Source: an uncultured Desulfovibrio sp. (GTDB lineage: Bacteria; Desulfobacterota; Desulfovibrionia; Desulfovibrionales; Desulfovibrionaceae). From it: 6,030 nt of DNA. The first letter of the stretch is position 1, and the number at the start of each line of letters is the position of its first letter. Location of the stretch: assembly GCA_945871415.1 (NCBI GenBank), contig CAMBWG010000147.1:1-6030 (forward strand), given 5' to 3'. The notes beneath the pieces are model-generated. The model ran no database searches. It was not told the origin of the DNA and saw only the letters and a list, made by a program, of their open reading frames with translations. Positions 1 through 5,321 of the stretch are shown one piece after another. The position numbers and the translations under genes were made by a program.

Positions 1-507
1 TTAGCCAAGAATTTTGGCGATATATGTTTGCACGTCGCCTCCGATTGTGGCACCGATGCCGCGCAGGAAGGTGACGAGGTTGACGGCGATGATGCCTCCG
101 AACAGATGTACAATGCCCCGGCTGAAATTCATGGATTGATTGGGGGTGTCGCGCATGAGACATAGCCCCCGCGCAATGCCGATGACCCCGACAGTAGCGA
201 TGGCGTATACCGCGAATTGGATGTAGATGGAGCCGGGCGAAGACGGCGGGCTGTAACTCAGCGACTGCTCGGAGCTTTGGTTGAAAACAGTCATGGATAA
301 TGAATCCATGAGCGCAGGAAGATTGAGCAGCAACACCGCGCAGACGAACGTCCATGCCGCCGTGGAACGGTTGAAGCGATGTTTATGGCTGATGGCCTGC
401 CCAAGAGACATCACGGCGAAGCCGACGCCGACCAGATAGGCCAGCCGGACAAGCACCGGCCACCATTGCTGCAAGTGCGGGATGACGTTGGCGACGTAAT
501 TGTCCAT
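1..507 (-). CDS. dotE: DotE/IcmC/TraQ-like inner-membrane protein of an I-type (type IVB) secretion system
   Basis: Predicted polytopic inner-membrane protein of 168 residues. Four hydrophobic segments lie near residues 16-36, 48-66, 96-114 and 130-150, the arrangement expected of DotE/IcmC/TraQ, a small subunit of the Dot/Icm and IncI conjugation machines whose exact role is poorly defined. The last helix region (FSRGIVHLFGGIIAVN, then LRGIG) fits the family's conserved C-terminal part as I recall it. I start at ATG 507 (MDNYVANV). A longer frame opens at 543 but overlaps dotG by 32 bases and lacks the well-placed AGGTGAGG site found before 507. The stop TAA is at bases 3-1, so the gene is complete. 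It lies 4 bases after dotG. Position after DotG supports the call, although DotF/TraP would normally come between them. A DotP/IcmD or DotV relative is the main alternative. Membrane topology is sure; family name is probable. Confidence 0.7.
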   Translation of the reverse strand: MDNYVANVIPHLQQWWPVLVRLAYLVGVGFAVMSLGQAISHKHRFNRSTAAWTFVCAVLLLNLPALMDSLSMTVFNQSSEQSLSYSPPSSPGSIYIQFAVYAIATVGVIGIARGLCLMRDTPNQSMNFSRGIVHLFGGIIAVNLVTFLRGIGATIGGDVQTYIAKILG

Positions 508-509
508 GT

Positions 510-517
510 CCTCACCT
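510..517 (-). promoter_or_regulatory. Ribosome-binding site of dotE, overlapping the dotG stop codon
   Basis: The minus strand reads AGGTGAGGACATG. The TGA in it (514-512) is the dotG stop and also part of the Shine-Dalgarno sequence. This decides ATG 507 as the dotE start and suggests that ribosomes finishing dotG restart on dotE. Confidence 0.75.
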
Positions 518-1627
518 GCTCTTGACGTTGACGACGAGGACACCTACAGGCGTACCGCTTTCCAGACGAACAGTCGGCGGACGGTCAAAACCCTTTTCAA
601 AGATTTTCCCGGCCTTTTCGCCCACCTTTCCGGCGGCTATCCATGCTTGGTCTTCCACGCTGTAGGTGTTCCAGACCATTTGATCCGTGGCGTCGTTGCC
701 GTAGCCGTAGATGGTGCTTTGTGCGCCGCTGTACCGCTTGGCGCTTCCCAAACCCTCAAGAAACGCGGACGCGACAAGTCCGCCCCAGCGTGAGAAAAAG
801 TGGGTATCCACGGAGCTGGCTACCGAGGCTTCCGAAGTGGACGGATCAACGGCATAGGCTTCAAGCTGGACGGTTTCGCCGGTAGGCAGTACGGCCCGGT
901 TGAAAGCCAGAACAAGGCGTTCCTCGTGGCGCTGGAACGTGCCCATCAGACGAGTGTTGCGGTAGGCGCCGGACGTGACCGTCGCCAGCACAGCGGACGG
1001 CACATCCGAGTTCACTCCCACATCTACGATGGCATAAAGCAGATCGCCCGGCTTGAGCGTCACGGAAGGAGGAGACGTGTTCCCTGACCGTGCTGTCTCT
1101 GACGTTGCCGCAACGGGTGCGGCAATCGGAGTAGTTTCATCCGAAAAATCGTGCAGATAGACAATCTTGCCTTCGCCCACGGCAACGGCGGACAGTTTCG
1201 TATCCAATGCCGTCAGGTCATCCATCATGCGTTTCAGCATGGTATTGTCCGTGCGCGGCGTCTGGACGGGCACGGTTCGCACCGGTGCGACCGGCGGCGG
1301 GGCCGGGGGCGTGTCTTCCTTCTTTCCCACCACGGGCTTTCTTTGTCCCACAGGCGTGGGAACAAAACTTTCTCCCGCCTTGAGAGCTTCATTGGCCTGT
1401 CGCGTATCGTGTTCCTTCAGTTTCTGATTGTATTCCTCCGAGCCTTCGCCTCCCGCCTTGCCGCTGATGGCGTCCGTCCTTGCCGAAGTCAGTCTGGCCG
1501 TGGCGGACGGTTTTTCCGGGGTAAACAGGAAAAAGGATGCAAGGAGTATGGAGACGACAAGGGCAACTCCCAGAAGACTGAACAAGATGAGACGCCGCTT
1601 TTTTTCCGTGCTTGTCATATCGCTCAT
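512..1627 (-). CDS. dotG: DotG/IcmE/TraO-like VirB10-type channel protein of an I-type secretion system
   Basis: Likely core-channel subunit spanning the envelope, the type IVB counterpart of VirB10. It has 371 residues: a short basic cytoplasmic N-terminus, one transmembrane helix at about 13-35, a long periplasmic linker with a proline-rich stretch near 105-125, and a C-terminal VirB10-like domain from about 188 to 368. That domain shows family features: LKPGDLLYAIVDVGVNSD, AVLATVTSGAYRNTRLMGTF, VQLEAYAVDP, then a GGLVASAFLEGLG segment, and the end GTPVGVLVVNVK. Legionella DotG is about 1,000 residues because of a pentapeptide-repeat region. This protein lacks those repeats and is closer in size to plasmid TraO. 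Start ATG 1627 follows TGAGGG by 6 bases. It sits 9 bases after dotH and 4 before dotE, matching the conserved H-G order. DotF/TraP is missing from its usual place downstream. Confidence 0.88.
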   Translation of the reverse strand: MSDMTSTEKKRRLILFSLLGVALVVSILLASFFLFTPEKPSATARLTSARTDAISGKAGGEGSEEYNQKLKEHDTRQANEALKAGESFVPTPVGQRKPVVGKKEDTPPAPPPVAPVRTVPVQTPRTDNTMLKRMMDDLTALDTKLSAVAVGEGKIVYLHDFSDETTPIAAPVAATSETARSGNTSPPSVTLKPGDLLYAIVDVGVNSDVPSAVLATVTSGAYRNTRLMGTFQRHEERLVLAFNRAVLPTGETVQLEAYAVDPSTSEASVASSVDTHFFSRWGGLVASAFLEGLGSAKRYSGAQSTIYGYGNDATDQMVWNTYSVEDQAWIAAGKVGEKAGKIFEKGFDRPPTVRLESGTPVGVLVVNVKSR

Positions 1628-1633
1628 AGCGTG

Positions 1634-1639
1634 CCCTCA
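1634..1639 (-). promoter_or_regulatory. Ribosome-binding site of dotG, overlapping the dotH stop codon
   Basis: The minus strand reads TGAGGGCACGCTATG. TGA is the dotH stop, and GAGGG is the Shine-Dalgarno core, 6 bases before ATG 1627. The shared bases argue for translational coupling of dotH and dotG. Confidence 0.7.
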
Positions 1640-2578
1640 TTTGGAAACTTGCAGGCGAATCGTCTGAATTTGCCCGTTTCTGGAAAGCATCAACCGCGAC
1701 GTAACCGGCACCTCATAGCATTTGGTGTTGCCCGCTCCGTTGACCACGGCTGTCCAGGCAGGCCACATCAAGGTGTGGCTGGTTCTGACGTAGTGCTTGC
1801 CGTTGTGGTTCCAGACAAGCATGTCATCGGAACCCGGCTCCACGCGGACACGCACGGCTTTTTCCGGCGGAACGCGGTCAAGAAAGGCCAGCATGGAGGA
1901 ATCCGCCGTTTCCTTGATGTCCCTGATGATGGGGAGGGCGGCTTTCGGGCCGTGATGGGCAAGCTGGAAAAGGACAAGCGCGTCCGCCTTGCGCCTGGGG
2001 GCGCGGACGGAATCCGATTCCAGTCGGATGACCAGCGGTATGTCCCGGTCTTGCAGCGTGACCACAAGGGTGGACGTGGCGTAATCCTGCGTGGGCATGA
2101 CGTTGAGCAGGTTTCCGTCCGGCAGTTCCGGGCGCAATACCTGAAAGAAGGACGGCCCGCCGTTGGTCACAGAAGTGACAGGCCAGGGCTGGCCGGTTGA
2201 ATCATGAAAAACCAGAGACGTGGCGATATTGGCCGTGGTGAACACAGGCACGGGAGAACGGCCCGGCTCCAGCGTCACGCGCACCGTGCGTGTGTTCAAT
2301 GTCGGAGACACGGGCAGCAGGGCGCGGTCGCGTTCATCCGAGCGCGAGCGATATTCCTGTATCTGGTTCTCATCCAGCGGCATCATCTGCCGCAGACTCT
2401 CTTCAAACAGGGCTTGCGCGTCCCGCGCTTTTTTGTCCGCCGTGTCCTGGGCGGCTTTCTTTTCCGTCTGTCCGAGAACTGTGTTTTGTTTTTCGGGCGG
2501 CGTGGCGGGCGTTTCATCCGCAAACGCCGGTCGCCCGGCGAGGACGGCCAACGCCAGAAGGCAGCATATTTTCTTCAC
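1637..2578 (-). CDS. dotH: DotH/IcmK/TraN-like outer-membrane core component of an I-type secretion system
   Basis: Predicted exported protein of 313 residues that would join the outer-membrane ring with DotC, DotD and DotG. A signal peptide occupies residues 1-20 (MKK, a hydrophobic core, then AFA before DE, a signal-peptidase I type site with no lipobox). A charged, Ala/Lys-rich coil-like stretch follows (about 30-60), then the family region MMPLDENQIQEYR (65-77). The central domain has VTLEPGRSPVPVF, SLVFHDSTGQPWPV, FFQVLRPELPDGNLLNVMP and LVVTLQDRDIPLVIRLESD (about 101-190), typical of DotH/TraN. The start is GTG (2578-2576), preceded by TAAGGGA at a spacing of 6 bases; no better ATG exists upstream. 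It is close in length to plasmid TraN and somewhat shorter than Legionella DotH. DotI/TraM usually precedes it; here a helix-turn-helix gene does, 10 bases upstream. Confidence 0.87.
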   Translation of the reverse strand: MKKICCLLALAVLAGRPAFADETPATPPEKQNTVLGQTEKKAAQDTADKKARDAQALFEESLRQMMPLDENQIQEYRSRSDERDRALLPVSPTLNTRTVRVTLEPGRSPVPVFTTANIATSLVFHDSTGQPWPVTSVTNGGPSFFQVLRPELPDGNLLNVMPTQDYATSTLVVTLQDRDIPLVIRLESDSVRAPRRKADALVLFQLAHHGPKAALPIIRDIKETADSSMLAFLDRVPPEKAVRVRVEPGSDDMLVWNHNGKHYVRTSHTLMWPAWTAVVNGAGNTKCYEVPVTSRLMLSRNGQIQTIRLQVSK

Positions 2579-2584
2579 GATGAA

Positions 2585-2591
2585 TCCCTTA
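2585..2591 (-). promoter_or_regulatory. Ribosome-binding site of dotH, overlapping the stop codon of the helix-turn-helix gene
   Basis: The minus strand reads TAAGGGATTCATCGTG. TAA (2591-2589) ends the helix-turn-helix gene, and AAGGGA is the Shine-Dalgarno sequence placed 6 bases before the GTG start. This supports the GTG as the true start and links the upstream gene to the secretion operon. Confidence 0.7.
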
Positions 2592-3761
2592 TGTGTAAGC
2601 GGTTATGGGAAAATCAGGCGCACTGAAGACGCTTTCTCTACGGAACATCACGCCCATGCCTTTCAGGATTTCTCCCACTGAACGACACGGATTTCCGGCT
2701 TCCTTTCGGCCATTCAGCGGCGTTTCCCGCTGTCTCCGGTATTCGGCAGTCTGGCGGCGTTGCTTGTAGTCACGGAGAAATTCGATAATCCCCAGGATAT
2801 TTCCTGGTGGCACCTCATCCGCTGATGGCGCGCGGTTTTGGGAATGCAGGTGCAGCCAGATGCCGAACGGCATGGCATCGTTGGCGACGGGTGGAAATTT
2901 TGCCGCGAATGCTTCAAATATGGGGCGTAGCCGAGTTTTGTTTGCAAGCCATGCCTCATGCTGACTCTGTTCACGTTCCTGCTGCATCCGTATTGCCCTC
3001 CGCAGGTCTTGAGTGCGTTCCTGTTCTGTCTGGCCAGAAGTCTGCACAGGATCGAGCCAGCGTTGTCCACGGAGCCAGTTTCCAAGCTGAGGTACAAATC
3101 GTCCCTGTTCCCGTTGCCAGCTTTCTGAGTTTGTGAATCTGTGAATTGCAGCATGAAGTTCAGCCAAAGGGGGCAGTTCCCCGCTTCGCAGGAGCTGGAG
3201 CCAGGCCAGACGCGCGAAGCCCTTGGCCTCCTTTTTGGGGTACATGGCCCAGGTGGATTCAAAATCGGGAAGAGAAGAAGACACACCCCCCGCCGCAGGC
3301 GTTCTGGCCATGCGGCGAACAGGACTGGCCGTTGTTTCACCGGGCGTATGGGGGGAAAGGGGGGAGTATTTTTCTTTTCTTTGTTTGCTAAGATTGGTTA
3401 AGTAGCCAAAATTTGCCTCATGGCAGCCAGCTTCTGACTGCTTGTCGGCAAAATTTGTCTCTTGCTTTTCAGCAAGCTCTTCAGGGCGCAAAAGGTAATA
3501 GATGGAAGAGCGATATTGCTCACGCCTTATAAAAATGAGCTTTTCTCTGACAAGCTCGGCAAGGTAGTTTTTAACGCTGCTGATGCTGCATGAAAGTCTT
3601 TTGGCAAGCGTTGCCTGTGAAGGCCAGCAATGGTCTTTCTCTGAGGCATAGTCACATAAAAGTGCGTACATGGCTTTTGCTCCAAACGTAATGGACTTTT
3701 GCAAAACAAACTGTGGAAGAATTGGGCCGTAAATATTTCCCTTTGGGGTAAACGTCTCCAT
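2589..3761 (-). CDS. Helix-turn-helix replication-initiator-like protein heading the secretion operon
   Basis: A 390-residue cytoplasmic protein, probably DNA-binding. Residues about 23-92 form a winged helix-turn-helix of the HTH_36 kind found in plasmid and phage replication proteins: AKAMYALLCDYA, CWPSQATLAKRLSCS, SSVKNYLAELVREKLI, then a wing ending in IYYLLRP. A variable linker follows (about 95-165). A second module at about 167-237 carries W-x2-YPKK, a tryptophan in RLAWLQLL, then GRFVPQLGNWLRGQRWLD, a pattern common downstream of such domains in phage and plasmid replication proteins. A Gln/Glu/Arg-rich helical stretch (245-275) and an uncharacterised C-terminus follow. Start ATG 3761 has GGGAG 9 bases upstream. 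The linker codes through three six-base G or C runs. The stop overlaps the dotH ribosome-binding site. It may start replication of the element, regulate the operon, or both. I recognise the fold type but not a named gene. Confidence 0.8.
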   Translation of the reverse strand: METFTPKGNIYGPILPQFVLQKSITFGAKAMYALLCDYASEKDHCWPSQATLAKRLSCSISSVKNYLAELVREKLIFIRREQYRSSIYYLLRPEELAEKQETNFADKQSEAGCHEANFGYLTNLSKQRKEKYSPLSPHTPGETTASPVRRMARTPAAGGVSSSLPDFESTWAMYPKKEAKGFARLAWLQLLRSGELPPLAELHAAIHRFTNSESWQREQGRFVPQLGNWLRGQRWLDPVQTSGQTEQERTQDLRRAIRMQQEREQSQHEAWLANKTRLRPIFEAFAAKFPPVANDAMPFGIWLHLHSQNRAPSADEVPPGNILGIIEFLRDYKQRRQTAEYRRQRETPLNGRKEAGNPCRSVGEILKGMGVMFRRESVFSAPDFPITAYT

Positions 3762-3803
3762 TTTTTCTTTCTCCCGGCCCGAAAAAAGACAAAAATAGCA
3801 GAT

Positions 3804-3819
3804 TCGTTGTTGACAACGA
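3804..3819. promoter_or_regulatory. Operator-like palindrome upstream of the helix-turn-helix gene
   Basis: TCGTTGT-TG-ACAACGA is a perfect 7+7 bp inverted repeat with a 2-base spacer, 43 bases before the start codon of the helix-turn-helix gene. It overlaps a TTGACA -35 candidate on the plus strand. It could be an autoregulatory binding site for that gene's product or another regulator; this is inferred from position only. Confidence 0.4.
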
Positions 3820-3838
3820 GGAACCTTACGGTTACTGT
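3810..3838 (+). promoter_or_regulatory. Possible plus-strand promoter reading away from the operon
   Basis: TTGACA (3810-3815) is a perfect sigma-70 -35 box. After 17 bases comes TACTGT (3833-3838), a weak -10 box with 3 of 6 matches. A strong plus-strand terminator begins 40 bases further on, so the product would be a very short RNA. The weak -10 makes this uncertain. Confidence 0.3.
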
Positions 3839-3839
3839 T

Positions 3840-3864
3840 GTTCTTACGTTACGTGCGTAAGAAC
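3840..3864. repeat. 9-bp inverted repeat with partial direct repeats
   Basis: GTTCTTACG and CGTAAGAAC are separated by TTACGTG. The left arm also resembles an upstream stretch: CTTACGGTTAC (from 3825) recurs as CTTACGTTAC (from 3843). A smaller palindrome GAACT-T-AGTTC (3861-3871) overlaps the right end. This stack of repeats before a replication-like gene could be a regulator or initiator binding region, or the start of a folded short RNA. Confidence 0.45.
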
Positions 3865-3910
3865 TTAGTTCTGCAAGAAGCCGTTGAGTTACCGCTCGAC
3901 GGCTTTTTTG
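3845..3910 (+). ncRNA. Candidate short RNA divergent from the secretion operon
   Basis: If the TTGACA/TACTGT promoter is used, transcription would begin near 3845 and stop at the terminator near 3910, giving about 65 nt with no room for a protein. The terminator needs some plus-strand transcript to act on, and no plus-strand gene lies upstream. The exact 5' end is a guess. It could be a counter-transcribed regulator of the neighbouring replication-like gene, or simply the end of antisense read-through. Confidence 0.27.
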
Positions 3911-3916
3911 TTTTTT
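3878..3916 (+). terminator. Strong rho-independent terminator, plus strand
   Basis: An 11-bp stem (3878-3888 with 3895-3905, one G-U pair) has the 6-base loop TTACCG. It is followed by two runs of six T split by a single G (3904-3916). The minus-strand reading has no T run after the stem, so it acts on plus-strand transcripts only. Confidence 0.85.
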
Positions 3917-4119
3917 GGGGCTTGGCGTTATTTCCTCAATGGAATGTCCTCTTGAGGCGAGTTGACGAATTGTTCAAAACGTGGGCATCACGCATAACCG
4001 CAAGGGCAGCGCCGGGGGAGGCTTCCGGCATCTGTCCGGAGTACGGCGCGGTCAGTGGAGGCGCACGTATACGTGGGTGGGCGTCTGGAACCGAAGAAAG
4101 AAGGACGTGGCCGTATATG
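3917..4119. other. Gene-free stretch lying between two facing terminators
   Basis: About 200 bases lie between the plus-strand terminator on the left and the minus-strand terminator on the right. I see no convincing gene. It contains an inverted repeat CCTCAA/TTGAGG (3934-3939 and 3952-3957) and a perfect 12-base palindrome CACGTATACGTG (4064-4075). A 74-codon plus-strand frame from GTG 3981 to 4205 has GC-rich third positions in its first half but no ribosome-binding site, and it runs through the minus-strand terminator. At best it is a remnant. Confidence 0.5.
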
Positions 4120-4165
4120 AAAAAAACTCCCGCCGACCATGTGGGGCGCATGGTCAGAAGGAGTT
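4120..4165 (-). terminator. Strong rho-independent terminator, minus strand
   Basis: Read on the minus strand, AACTCCTTCTGACCATG pairs with CATGGTCGGCGGGAGTT across the 7-base loop CGCCCCA. That is 17 positions with one mismatch and two G-U pairs. Seven T follow directly (4126-4120). It would end transcripts coming from rlmH or from the minus-strand promoter candidates at 4359-4387 and 4669-4697. Confidence 0.88.
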
Positions 4166-4172
4166 CTGTACG

Positions 4173-4232
4173 GAGAACAAAAAGGAACACATCCGAAAAA
4201 AGTGAAATTTTTTCGGAAAAATTTTTGTTCTC
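4173..4232. repeat. 60-base nested inverted repeat in AT-rich DNA
   Basis: The outer arms GAGAACAAAAA (4173-4183) and TTTTTGTTCTC (4222-4232) are perfect over 11 bp. Inside, TCCGAAAAAA (4192-4201) and TTTTTTCGGA (4208-4217) pair perfectly over 10 bp around the loop GTGAAA. The two stems are separated by an 8-base bulge on one side and 4 bases on the other. DNA could extrude a cruciform here, and RNA from either strand would fold. The role is unknown. Confidence 0.75.
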
Positions 4233-4358
4233 GATAACTACAGTATATTCTTGGGGAAATAAAAGACGATTGGCGAAAAAGGGATAAGAAAACGGATAAG
4301 CAACCAAGGAAGAAAGCCGGTAAAACCTGTCAGGCTCCGGTTCCGGTATCTTCCTATA

Positions 4359-4387
4359 AATATAAGAAATTAAAGAAAAATTGTCCG
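4359..4387 (-). promoter_or_regulatory. Minus-strand sigma-70-like promoter candidate in the AT-rich segment
   Basis: On the minus strand CGGACA (4387-4382, 4 of 6 to the -35 consensus) is followed after exactly 17 bases by TATATT (4364-4359, 5 of 6 to the -10 consensus). The segment between is T-rich. No gene follows before the terminator at 4120. Confidence 0.35.
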
Positions 4388-4416
4388 CATTGGACGTATT
4401 AGTCCGATATGTGAGG

Positions 4417-4463
<47 letters not shown>

Positions 4464-4469
4464 GAGAGC

Positions 4470-4499
4470 GCGCGGCCGCGCAGGGACGGAAACGTCCTT
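4470..4499. repeat. GC-rich palindrome followed by a GNRA-type hairpin
   Basis: GCGCGGCCGCGC (4470-4481) is a perfect 12-base palindrome directly after the CT tract. Next to it, AGGGACG-GAAA-CGTCCTT (4482-4499) forms a 7-bp stem with one G-U pair and a GAAA tetraloop if transcribed on the plus strand. No T run follows, so it is not an intrinsic terminator. Confidence 0.4.
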
Positions 4500-4637
4500 C
4501 AATCCGGGGCGGATGGTGCGGCTGTGGCTTGTGCGGATAAAGCGCATCGCAGGCCTCTGAGCGTCGTGGTATGGAGAAGGAAACGACCTTGCCTGTCCAT
4601 TTCCCGCGCGTTGCGGGGACTGTCGGAAAAAGTGTCT

Positions 4638-4697
4638 GCCGTCAGGCATAATGGACACCTATAGTGCCCTGATAGCCATCAGGCATGCGTTTGTCAA
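4638..4697 (-). promoter_or_regulatory. Minus-strand promoter candidate with operator-like repeats
   Basis: On the minus strand TTGACA (4697-4692) is followed after 17 bases by TATCAG (4674-4669, 4 of 6). The -10 overlaps the inverted repeat CTGAT-AGCC-ATCAG (4669-4682). A 12-base direct repeat, GCC(G/A)TCAGGCAT, occurs at 4638-4649 and 4675-4686, 37 bases apart, bracketing the expected start of transcription near 4662. This looks like a regulated promoter whose transcript would run through the CT tract towards the terminator at 4120. No convincing protein gene lies downstream. Confidence 0.4.
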
Positions 4698-4752
4698 TAT
4701 GGACGACGCGAGAAGCCATATCCGGCGGCATCCGGCATCCTGAGCATTTTCA

Positions 4753-4777
4753 GTTTGAAGTGCTTTGCATTTCAAAC
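4753..4777. repeat. 11-bp hairpin with triloop downstream of rlmH
   Basis: GTTTGAAGTGC (4753-4763) pairs with GCATTTCAAAC (4767-4777) over 11 bp with one G-T position, leaving a 3-base loop TTT. Neither strand shows a T run after it, so it is not a classical terminator, although it sits 70 bases past the rlmH stop. It could stabilise the end of the rlmH RNA or be a protein-binding site. Confidence 0.6.
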
Positions 4778-4847
4778 CATACGGCCTGTCGTTTCGTGGA
4801 AAAGCGCGGTATTTCCGTTCACTTCGGGCCGGGCGGCGGGCGTCGCG

Positions 4848-5321
4848 TCAGTGATGATACGGCACGTTGCGCAGAATGCACTCCGCCCGGTAAATCTGTT
4901 CCAGCAGCAGCACGCGGGCCAGTTCATGCGGAAAGGTCATGGCGGACAGGGACAGGCATTTCCAGGCGCGCCGCCGCACAGCATCGTCCAGACCGAAGGC
5001 CCCGCCCACAATGAAGCAGGGGCGGCCGCGGCCGCTGTCGTCCAGCTGTCGCAGGCACTGTGCCAGTTCCGGCGACGTGAACGTTGCGCCGCGTTCGTCC
5101 AGCACAATGGGCACATCCTGCGCTTGCAGACTTTCCAGCAAGCGTTTACCCTCCAGCGCGTTCCGCTGCTCGACGGGCAGCGCCGCGTCCCCGTCGCGCA
5201 CATCCGTCTGCTCCAGCGGACGCCAGCGGGCTATGCGGCCTGCGTAATGGGCCGCGGCGTCCTTCCAGAACGGCGTTTTTATCTTGCCCACACACAGAAT
5301 GCGAAGAGGTTTTCCTGCCAT
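4848..5321 (-). CDS. rlmH: 23S rRNA (pseudouridine-1915-N3)-methyltransferase RlmH
   Basis: RlmH uses S-adenosylmethionine to methylate pseudouridine 1915 in helix 69 of 23S rRNA, acting in the cytoplasm on assembled 70S ribosomes as a homodimer. The 157 residues match the usual family length of about 155-160. The N-terminus LRILCVGKIK is typical. Motif LDERG (74-78) and TSPELA follow. The knotted SPOUT cofactor site shows IVGGAFGLDDAV (104-115) and SLSAMTFPHELARVLLLEQIYRA (124-146). The C-terminus PYHH carries the conserved Tyr-His of the active site. Start ATG 5321 has AGGGGG 5 bases upstream. The gene is complete and in frame, so no element has inserted into it. It is divergent from tsaC with overlapping start codons, and no intrinsic terminator lies nearer than 4165. 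Confidence 0.97.
   Translation of the reverse strand: MAGKPLRILCVGKIKTPFWKDAAAHYAGRIARWRPLEQTDVRDGDAALPVEQRNALEGKRLLESLQAQDVPIVLDERGATFTSPELAQCLRQLDDSGRGRPCFIVGGAFGLDDAVRRRAWKCLSLSAMTFPHELARVLLLEQIYRAECILRNVPYHH

Larger units (their letters stand above)
4120..4352 (-). ncRNA. Candidate structured RNA of about 230 nt between a promoter and a terminator
   Basis: A CGGACA/TATATT promoter candidate would start a minus-strand RNA near 4352 that ends at the strong terminator near 4120. The stretch is AT-rich and pyrimidine-rich on this strand, includes the nested inverted repeat at 4173-4232, and holds no protein start with a ribosome-binding site that I can defend. It matches no RNA family I know. 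It may instead be the long 3' untranslated end of the rlmH transcript. Confidence 0.3.

Noticed and set aside
1151..2200. Long plus-strand open frame (349 codons) opposite dotG and dotH
   Set aside because: It lies across both minus-strand genes and their junction, has no recognisable domain, and its low-complexity Arg/Gly/His content is typical of antisense shadow in GC-rich DNA.
2714..3340. Alternative minus-strand frame of 208 codons within the helix-turn-helix gene
   Set aside because: A shifted-frame shadow. The main frame shows continuous conserved motifs on both sides, so no frameshift is indicated.
3981..4205. Plus-strand open frame of 74 codons with GC-rich third positions in its first half
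   Set aside because: GTG start without a ribosome-binding site, no recognisable domain, and its second half is the minus-strand terminator and nested inverted repeat.
4733..4777. Possible transfer origin: CATCCTG, like the nick site of IncP/IncI origins, next to a hairpin
   Set aside because: The base after the nick position does not fit, the hairpin is on the wrong side of the site for that family, and no relaxase gene is in the window.
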